Below are positions 56,194 through 64,000 of a stretch of DNA of 64,000 bases, one piece after another (the stretch's first letter is position 1; the number at the start of each line of letters is the position of its first letter). Source of the stretch: Nemophila menziesii (lineage: Eukaryota > Streptophyta > Magnoliopsida > Boraginales > Hydrophyllaceae); assembly GCA_029959085.1 (NCBI GenBank), contig JARWIR010000094.1, forward strand, positions 1,364,001-1,428,000. Direction: 5' to 3'. A program made the translations under genes and the position numbers. Below the pieces are notes generated by a model. It made no database searches and had not been told where the DNA came from. It worked only from the letters and a program-made list of their open reading frames with translations.

Positions 56194-56871
56194 TTTTTTT
56201 ATCAAACATACCATTTTATTTCCACAAAATGACAAGTACAAATCAAACTCCTACTTGTTTTTTACTAAAAAACAAGCATGGCTAGGAAAACAAAGCATAT
56301 ACAACATTTATTAGAAAGTAAACCTATCAACTTGCAAGACAACCTAAACAACCATTGGTAGAAAAATAAATCAAAGTAAAAGCACCTATACAACTATTGC
56401 TAGGAAATTAAACCCTATACAACTATTTCTAAAGACTTATACTAGGTCCAAACTCCAAGCTATCTTTCTTGATCTTCTTGCTCTCCTACCTTGAGTACTC
56501 CGTGTAGCTTCCATCTTGCTACCAATCTCATATTCTCAACACTCCTCTTAAATAACTTTCTATTCCAAAGTGTGTATTGAACATCTTTCACAACTATTTT
56601 CACAATATCCTCATATATAGGATGCATCTTCTTAAACTCTTTTTTATTCCTCACATCCCAAATACAATAAAGAAAGTTAGGGAAAGTAATATTTGATATG
56701 GTATCTTTTAAGGTGTTACCATCAAACTTAAGCATAAAATCAAGCCTTTCCTCCCAAGTATTACCCGAGTTGTGCCAACTATGAAGGGCAAAAATCTCCT
56801 TCCAAACAAAATTAGTGAATTTGCAATTCACAAATAAGTGATCCCTTGATTCATGTTCTTCAAAGCAAACT
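56194..56871 (-). mobile_element. 5'-truncated LINE insertion with target-site duplication
   Basis: ATTGTTCTCATT occurs at 56182-56193 and again at 56872-56883, directly flanking the insert. The other units have it once. The insert begins with a T tract (56194-56200), which is a short poly(A) tail on the minus strand, so the element is reversed. Only the last part of a LINE is present, which is normal 5' truncation by incomplete target-primed reverse transcription. Confidence 0.9.
56460..56871 (-). pseudogene. LINE ORF2 C-terminus (zf-RVT-type zinc-binding domain)
   Basis: On the minus strand, CFEEHESRDHLFVNCKFTNFVWKEIF carries the H-x-F-x-x-C core of the zf-RVT domain that follows the reverse transcriptase in plant LINEs; then LPSW-like LHSWHNSG and a basic tail ending KVGEQEDQER. 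The frame is open to its natural stop, followed by about 265 bp of 3' untranslated sequence and the A tail. The apparent ATG at 56882 is from the duplicated target, not the element. It represents the region missing from the LINE at 32 kb, but whether both belong to one family cannot be tested because they do not overlap. Confidence 0.8.
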
Positions 56872-57284
56872 ATTGTTCTCATTGTCTTTGTTTTTCCACA
56901 TTTCTTCGTTATTCCACATTGATTCGTCGTTATTTTATTTCTTTTTTTATTACTTACCTTTTAGGTTTTTTTTTAATTTAATAATCAAATTCTTCTTTAG
57001 CACATTAATAAAGGGTTCAAATCTTGTCAACTGCTAGTACCCAATCTTTCATTCATTAGTTACTTTACTCGTTCTCTCTCTCTAGAGAAGTGTTGAGACT
57101 TTTCATAATCCAATGTCATAAATTTTATAAGTTCATATTAATTGCTCATTTTCTATTTTTCAATCCATATTTTTTATCTGTATTTTATATTCGTTGTCTA
57201 ATTTTTAAGGTTTTTTCTATTTAGTATATTTCATTTATTTTCTAATCGTGCCTTGGGTCTTTCTCGGCTTGCATGTGAAAACTC

Positions 57285-58725
57285 CTCTTAAAGGAAAGAA
57301 AGGGAGTATTGTAATTCAATTAGAAAAATTGGATGAGTTAGAAGTTAAACTTCAACATCTCATGTGATTAAGATTTTCTTTGTGGTTGACAAGGCATTTC
57401 ATATGTTTTGTGAAAGGAAAATGAGCTCCAAAACTATTGGGTTTGTCTCAAGTGAGGAAGATATGTATCTGAGTGTAATATTCTTGTCAAGTGTGATATT
57501 TTGGATAATTCAGGAAATAAGGTGAGTGAACTAAACCTCTGTGATGTGGTTTTTGAAAATTTGTAAAAGGTTAGTCTAATGATTTTTCCTGATTTTCATG
57601 TTGGTAACTCTCATGCTTCCCATCTGAAAGCAATAGAAGGAGGAAACTAAGAGTTATGTGAGTCTAAAATCTTCCATGATTTATCCTAACATTACGGAAA
57701 TCAAGGATAGTAACTTCATTTTTGGGACATTGGAGGCTAGTTATGGCTTACCTTGACTAATTAAAAGTGTTTTCGAGATAGGGTTTAATACTTTGTCTAG
57801 ACTTTTGAGATGGAAAGTTTTTCTATGAAGGGGAAGTTTAATGGAAAAATTTGTTTTCAGAAAATTATGAAGAAGGTATTAAGCTTGAGTATTTTATCCT
57901 CCTCAGATAAAGACTGAAAAGATATTAGTGAATCCTCTTAAAAAATTATTGAAAATGTATTTAATATTTGGAAAGATTGTTTGATAGGACAATTTTTAGT
58001 AAGTCTCCTGATTTCTACATGGTAAAGAGCATGACTCGTATTCCCTAGAAATGTATTGGAACACATATTATCAAATATAATATAAATATGAAATTGTTCC
58101 ACTTTTAAAGTGGAGGAACTTATAACAAGATACTTTAGCAGGTGTGGAATGTTGGAAGCAAAATAATGTTGTTAAGAAAGAGGGGTCATGGTATGATGCT
58201 TGAAAAGATAGATACTAAGAGGTTCCATACTAAAGAAGATTTCAATACAATTGTAGATAAAGGATGTCCTTTTATATATGGGTAGTGCAATTCGTGTTGT
58301 TGATGAAATGGACGCAATTATTGTTACTAGACTAAGATTGACCTAGTATAGATTGTGCATTAAAAGTTATATCTCTAAAAACTTAATGCATAAAGTGTAT
58401 GGTTATATTAATGAAGAAACATGTCATGATGTTGAAGTGGTTTATGTGTGGTATTGCCTACTAAGTGTAGGTTTGTAAGGAAGCAATAATAACACTACGG
58501 ATTGCACTAAGAAAAATAAAAACATGGAGGTAAATGTTTAAGCACCATGATAAACGATAGTTTCTACATTAAATGTAAGGGAGGTCAATAGGGCCTTCAA
58601 GCAACATGAAGTTTCTAAATTCATTAAATAAATTAAAATAGATGTTGTGCGTCTCCTATAAACTAAAATGGCAAAATCTAAATATGATGAATTTTATAAA
58701 CATTTCATTGGTTGAGAATAATGTA
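57285..58725 (+). pseudogene. Decayed LINE (ORF1 plus start of ORF2), unit 6
   Basis: Close to 6340-7745 but with the GGAGGAAACTAAGAGTTATG piece (about 57637) that units 1 and 2 lack. WNVGSKIMLLRK (about 58145) and a damaged LL-TKM segment (CTCCTATAAACTAAAATGG, about 58652, with a stop replacing Glu) mark ORF1 and ORF2. Confidence 0.68.
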
Positions 58726-60349
58726 ATTATTAATTCTTGCATTTCAAAATTGACACTAAGAAAAAAAAATTTGGAACACTTGTTTAAGCAATTGGTGAAC
58801 TGTTATTGAACACTAAGTGGTACATCAAACACCGAGCATATTATTATACCATTGAAAAAAATATTTAGCACAAGATTTCAAAAGTTAACACTGAAAAATA
58901 ACGAAACATTTTATTTTTTATTAATACACTAACCAATATACACTGAGAGCTTTGACCTTGAAACACGGGTTAAAAATATTATAATAAAAAAAGCTTACTA
59001 TATTATTGATAAGACTGAAATAGTCACCGGGTCCCTCATTAGAGGCCAACCTAGTTCCTGTGCCAAACATTTCTTGAAATCACGAATGTTCAGTACTATT
59101 CCTTCGATCAAGCTCCTTGAGCGTACAATATGGATTTGTTCTATAAACATTTGAGATCCATTTCATCTTCCTCTTCCATTTTATCTTCAGCTGGACATCT
59201 TTTAACAGAGGGACTTTGAAAGCAATCAAGAAAAAGGGTAAAATGCAATTTTTGTTATGAGAGTGTGATCAAGTAGTCAAGGTAAAATATAACATAGTTC
59301 ATCTTTGTTTCAAAAACTTCAGATTTGACATAATTAACAGAATAAACTATGATCTTTGATGTAATCTTTAAGTAAATAAATGAAAATTTAAAAGGAAGAA
59401 TCCTAGAACATTTTTTCTTCTGATTCAAAGTACTTAGACAAGTATAGGATCAATGGTTTTAATAAAAAGAAAAGGTTATTAAGTGTAATATATGGACCTA
59501 TAATGTATTCAGGTTTTAACTAGTAAGGGTTAAAAGTCTGAAAGTTAAATTAGGTTGACATGAATATTGAAATACAATAGCTAAATTGTATAAATAAGTA
59601 ACTCAATGCATGCTAAAAATCAAAAAAAAGTTTATATTCCAAATAAGGCTTATAGATTTCTACTATGAAGACCTAGAGTATTTTATTCCTTCACTATTTT
59701 TTTCCAAATACATTTTTTTCCGACAAATACGCATTGAATAACATTCTCAGCTTTGACTTATTTTTGCCAAGTTAAAATAGAGAAAATTATCCCAGAAAAG
59801 AAAGTTTCCAATAAGAGGGTGCTATTCTAAGAGTAAGCTTGTAAAAATTAGGCATAAAAAACAGCACTTTAAGAATCATGAGGATAATTGTTCGATCAAT
59901 GAAAAATCAACAACAAATATCAGTGGGTCTAGCAACAAATAAAGAAGTCTCATGTAACAAGATTGATTTTTCTACAGTTACAAAATTAACCATTAATTCG
60001 ATGTTCTTTGTTTAGGTTTTCGTATAAGTTATTTGGAAACTGTTAGGTAAATTAAAAATTAAAGGTAGAGCATGATATATTATAAAGTTAGGTTTGGGTT
60101 TGATAATTTCTGAGAATCTTGATTGTAATGTTATAGAATTTAGTGTTTGTTCCATGGATTAAGTTTAAGTGGTGCATGTTTAAGCTAAACATGCATTTAT
60201 ATCCTACAAGTTGTTTTGTAATGAAATTATTATATCTTTAGATAAAAAATGTCTAAATCTCTTTAAAATATTACTTATTTTCTAATAAGATTACCTAGAT
60301 AGTTGAGAAAATTTTGTTAGAAAGCAAAAGGTGAGTGGGACATAGCCCC

Positions 60350-60725
60350 GAATAGGGCTGCACATTAAAACCACAAAACCTCACTAAATCGACCCAACAC
60401 ATAGTTTGTAGTGGACCTAACTTTTTTTATGGTTTTGGTTTTTGGCCCATTTTTTTTATATAACCCTAGCTATAAAACAGTGGGAGTTATCTCCTCTTCC
60501 TTTGTAGTTTCACGCTAAACTTTCTCTCTGCCCTACAAATTTATCTCCATCCTTCAATGTGTTCTCTTGAGAAACCCTAAAGAAAATTATTTAATCTAAT
60601 CAAATTTGTGTCATATCTATCTCGTTATCCCTCTAAATCTAAATCTGCTACCTTGATACTTTCCTCTGCCGATTTGTACTGTTCTTATGGTAGTTCTGAT
60701 GATTTTTATCAACATTTCAAGCAAG
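60350..60725 (+). promoter_or_regulatory. Captured promoter and 5'-leader-like segment, unit 6
   Basis: TATATAACCCTAGCTATAAAAC (about 60457), CTTTCTCTCTGCCC, AAACCCTAAAG (about 60574) and a CAAGCAAG-GTGTTTT donor-like site (about 60719). It lies about 1.2 kb upstream of the unit 7 inverted repeat. Confidence 0.4.
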
Positions 60726-61823
60726 GTGTTTTATCTTTTTTATTCTTTTATGTTCTAGATTATTTATTTTAGTTTCATTTATTTGGATCTATTAATTTTT
60801 TGTTGTATAATTTTTATTAATTTAGGGTTTCAATATTTTTATTTTTGTATAAATCCATCAGTCAAACAGCGTGGTACAGTTCATTTTGGGTAATATTCTT
60901 GTTTCTAAACTCATAATTAATTAAGTTTTTATAATTTGTATATTTATGTATTATAATGCTTGTCTGTTGTGATGTTTCTTTTTCTTTCTCTATGGTTTAT
61001 GGATAAATGCATGTCTTTATTGGTTGAAATAAAAAACTGTTTGTATTGAATTAGTACAAAATTTAAAAAATAATTTTGGTTAAAATATTCATGTAGAAAC
61101 ACTAGATGAGGTTGTTGGTACTTACCTCTGTATCATCAAGAGTTATTTATTGTTGTTTAGGTTAATTACTTGCTTTGAATACTTAGATCCTTATAGTATC
61201 TTTTATTTAATATGTTGTTACATCTGTTTAATTATTATACAAAATAATTTTTAAGCAAAAAGTTAACAGATGAAGGATTATGGTAATTGTACTTTTACCT
61301 TTAATCATTATTCATTTGATTATTTAGTAATAGCGTTATGTTTTAGATTATAAAGAAGTCTAAAGATGTAAGAAATGGCAAAGATATGTATGAGCCATAA
61401 AATTATGAAATTTTAGTTCCTTCATAACTCAGTGGTTTAGAAGAATGAAAGCGTAGACTAGAATTGAATATTTGGAATATTATTAGATTTACAATTAAAT
61501 TTTCTACAGAAATTTGCACCGTTGGTCTATGTGTTATGCAAATTAATAAAATATACGTTTAAAATGTATGTGTTACGTAAATTAATCAAATATATCGTCT
61601 TTCAAAATGTAGCAATTATATAGGGGTATTTTTGCAACGACAACACAAGGGTATATTTGTTACTCTTTGAAATACATGGTTTTTTATTCTTGGATAATAA
61701 CATATTTTTATTAAAAATTAGCTAAGGTAACCTTGTACTACTTTAAAGCTTCCGTTTTTTAATACTTAGTTGATTTTTCATTACAATTTGCGAGTCTATA
61801 TTATTATCTAACTTGAAGTTTAT

Positions 61824-61928
61824 CTTGACTTATAATGTCATTAATTAAAAAAATAGTTAATATCACAATCTATAATTCAATTTTCGTTTAATATAGGTAC
61901 CTTGAGTGTAATATTTACTAATATAAAC
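61824..61928 (+). repeat. Direct repeat bordering the GMI1-like block, unit 7 (left copy)
   Basis: Matches 10850-10953 and 21936-22038. Its right partner is deleted in this unit. The copy at 53514-53620 is the right partner for unit 6, which in turn lacks the left copy. Confidence 0.6.
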
Positions 61929-61929
61929 T

Positions 61930-62544
61930 TCAAGTCAGCAAAGGCTGTCTTGAATGTATATTCCGAAGGCAGCTCCATTAATAAATCTGTATGTGGGGTA
62001 AGATCCATATATTCTGTCATAGCAAATTATTAACACACTGAGTATTAGTATAATGCACACATTTGTTAAATAAATAATAATGATTTAGAATGTATATAAA
62101 TGTACAAACTTCGAATGTAATACATTCTTTCAATCCATCCTGTTACAAACAAAAATACAGAATAAGAATTTAGACCTTTTTCATAATGTAAACTACTAAA
62201 GGACAATAGTTTTAATGAAAAAAACATTGTCAAACCTTGAGCAAGTGCCTATTACACTTCTGCTTGAATATTCTGAGATCATTTTTTTCCAAATCTCTGT
62301 GTTATGTAAATCCTCAATAAAATGTAAATCATTGCTGCTCCAATTCACTAGTCTTTGGGTTTTTAGAATCTGAATCTTTCATATATTCTTGTTTTACCAC
62401 ATCAACAAACTCATTCAATGGAATTTCATTGCGAGTTTTATTTACTTTTACTTCCACACTCTTACCATTCGGCAAAAGTACACGGAAAATGAAAATCTTT
62501 TCTAATTCATAACACGATATCTTCTTGACATTAGGCACAAGTGC
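61930..62544 (-). pseudogene. GMI1-like gene fragment, left (antisense) arm, unit 7
   Basis: Minus-strand exon 1 equivalent (about 62329-62540) with KISCYELEKIFIF and EVKVNKTRNEIPLNEF, frameshifted after SKNPKT like the other left arms. Confidence 0.75.
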
Positions 62545-63218
62545 GGGTATTTTCCTAAATCCTTGAGAAGAAGAATACCCGCACTTGAGGATAAGAAAGA
62601 CCTGCACTTGTGCCTAATATCAAGAAGAAATCATGTTATGACTTAGAAAAGATCTTCAATTTCCGTGTACTTTTGTCTAATGGTAAGAGTGTGGAAGTAA
62701 AAATAAATGAAACTCGCAATGTAATTTTATTGAATGAGTTTGTTGATGTGGTTAAACAAGATTATACGAGAGATTCAGAGTCTAAAAAAATCCAAAGACC
62801 GGTGAACTGGAGCAGCGATGATTTACATTTTGTTTAGAATTTACATAACACAGAGATTCGAAACAAAATGGATCTCAGGATCTTTAATCAGAAGTGTAAT
62901 AAGCTTTTGCCCAACGTTTGACAATGTTTTTGTCATTAAAATTAATGTCCTTTAGTAGTTTACATAATGAAAAAATTCTAAGTTCTTGTTCTATGTTTTG
63001 GTTGGTAACAGGATGGATTGAAGGAATCTAGTACATTCGAGGTTTGTATATTTACATACATTCTAATTTTTTTAACAAATTAGTGCATCATACTAATACT
63101 AATACTCAGTGTGTTCTTAATTTGCTATGACAGAATATGTTGGATCTTACCCCACATACAGATTTATTAATGGAGTTGCCTTCAAAATATACATTTGAGA
63201 CAACCCTTGCTGACTTGA
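61930..63218. repeat. GMI1-like inverted repeat, unit 7 (complete)
   Basis: Left arm 61930-62544, spacer 62545-62613, right arm 62614-63218. It has the same 46 bp deletion at the centre as units 1 and 2. Confidence 0.9.
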
Positions 63219-63220
63219 TA
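62614..63220 (+). pseudogene. GMI1-like GHKL ATPase gene fragment, right arm, unit 7
   Basis: Exon 1 from about 62610 has a GAG to TAG stop right after DDLHFV (about 62835), unique to this unit. Exon 2 is at about 63013-63042 and exon 3 at 63134-63220 (YTFETTLADLI before GTAAGT). The Leu in LADLI agrees with unit 6 and with the family pattern, whereas units 1 and 2 have Met. Confidence 0.72.
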
Positions 63221-63934
63221 GTAAGTTTATATAATTCATTTAACAAATCCAATTTAGTGATTTGGAAGAGGCCAAAGGCTCCAACCCCATTTGTGGAGTT
63301 GGTGTTTTCACTTTACATCTTTGTACAATTTTGCATTGTAAAAATTAATCGAAATATATTACAATCTTAAGTAATTTTTAAAATTTACAAAACATACAAT
63401 TTTCAAATGTTGATCTTTAAATATAATCGACAAGTTAAAAAAAGTATTTTTTTTATAATTTTTTTTATAATTATTTTTAATTTCATTTTTCTCTTTTCTA
63501 ACAAAATAATTATCTCATCCATTGTTCTCATTGTCTTTGTTTTTCCACATTGCTCCGTTTTTCCACATCGATTCGTCGTTATTTTCTTTCTTTTTTTGAT
63601 CACTTACCTTTTTAGTTTTTTTTAATTTAATAATCAGATTCTTCTTTAGCACATTAATAAAGGGTTCAAATCTTGTCAACTACTAGTACCCAATATCTCA
63701 TTCATTAGTTACTTTTCTTGTTCTCTCTCTCTCTCTTGAGAAGTGTTGAGACTTTTCATAATCCAATGTCATAAATTTTATAAGTTCATTTTAATTGCTC
63801 AATTTCTATTTTTCAATCCAAATTTTTTATCTGTATTGTATATTCGTTGTCTAATTTTTAAGCTTTTTTCTATTTAGTATATTTCATTTATTTTCTAATC
63901 GTGCCTTGGGTCTTTCTCGGCTTGCTTGTGAAAA

Positions 63935-64000
63935 CTCCTCTTAAAGGAAAGAAAGGGAGTATTGTAATTCAATTAGAAAAATTGGATGAGTATGTAATTA
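63935..64000 (+). pseudogene. Start of decayed LINE, unit 7 (cut by window end)
   Basis: CTCCTCTTAAAGGAAAGAAAGG...GATGAGTATGTAATTA corresponds to about 6354-6420 of unit 1. Confidence 0.6.

Larger units (their letters stand above)
49720..61929 (+). repeat. Macro-tandem repeat unit 6 with two insertions
   Basis: The unit starts directly with a single, non-inverted GMI1-like fragment and then follows the order of units 1 and 2. About 1.0 kb of unrelated AT-rich DNA sits at 52345-53365, and a 5'-truncated LINE copy with a 12 bp target duplication sits at 56194-56871. From about 57 kb to the end it is very close to units 1 and 2. The unit contains an hAT-like element at 54129-54787, a DUF724-type remnant at 54791-55115, the decayed LINE at 57285-58725 and a promoter-like segment at 60350-60725. 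Confidence 0.85.
61930..64000 (+). repeat. Macro-tandem repeat unit 7 (partial, internal deletion)
   Basis: The unit opens with a complete GMI1-like inverted repeat (61930-63218). At about 63325 the sequence equivalent to about 1240 of unit 1 is joined to that equivalent to about 5773, so about 4.5 kb (exon-like segments, MITE, hAT-like element and DUF724 remnant) is missing. The remainder to the window edge is the CT-rich leader and the first bases of the decayed LINE (from about 63935). Confidence 0.85.

Noticed and set aside
1..64000. Helitron as carrier of the captured gene fragments
   Set aside because: Gene capture with introns would suit a Helitron, but I found no TC start with a CTRR end and 3' hairpin at the block borders, and the block seems to have a short TTTAA duplication, which Helitrons do not make.
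1..64000. CRISPR, bacterial operons, rRNA or organelle DNA
   Set aside because: The repeats are of kilobase scale without spacer structure, introns are present, and no rRNA, tRNA or organelle gene signatures were seen.

Overview
This is very AT-rich plant nuclear DNA, most likely from a eudicot. The evidence is plant-type LINE proteins (a DUF4283-like region plus a CCHC zinc knuckle in ORF1, endonuclease plus reverse transcriptase in ORF2), fragments of plant chromatin-type genes with GT-AG introns, and MITE and hAT-like debris. I cannot name the species. I see no intact host gene. The only long open frames belong to a LINE.

Most of the window is a macro-tandem array of one complex repeat, all copies in the same orientation. 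Units 1 (1-10955), 2 (10956-22040) and 3 (22041-31963) begin with matching sequence at a period of about 11.1 kb, and units 1 and 2 match nearly base for base. Unit 3 switches at about 27.82 kb to an older-looking variant. Units 4 (31964-44569) and 5 (44570-49719) are this older variant and lack about 3.6 kb found in the others. Unit 6 (49720-61929) and partial unit 7 (61930-64000) return to the first type, with deletions and insertions.

A full unit contains, in order: a 1.3 kb inverted repeat of a three-exon fragment resembling GMI1/SMCHD1-like GHKL ATPase genes; two minus-strand exon-like segments of an unrecognised gene; a roughly 230 bp MITE; a roughly 650 bp hAT-like non-autonomous element; the flank of a DUF724-like gene fragment; a decayed plus-strand LINE (ORF1 and the start of ORF2); about 1.6 kb with nothing recognisable; a promoter-like segment with a TATA box and AAACCCTAA motif; and an AT-rich tail. 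In units 4 and 5 the DUF724 fragment is itself an inverted repeat. The repeat therefore carries two unrelated host-gene fragments in hairpin form.

Two later minus-strand LINE insertions interrupt the array. One at about 32.24-37.07 kb has intact ORF1 and an ORF2 with complete endonuclease and reverse transcriptase, but it lacks its 3' end, a poly(A) tail and a clear target-site duplication. The other, at 56194-56871, is an ordinary 5'-truncated copy of the LINE C-terminus with a 12 bp duplication. The main hypothesis is that the array is a multicopy source of double-stranded RNA, and hence possibly small RNAs, matching GMI1-like and DUF724-like genes. The foldback structure is seen directly. 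Transcription and silencing are inferred.
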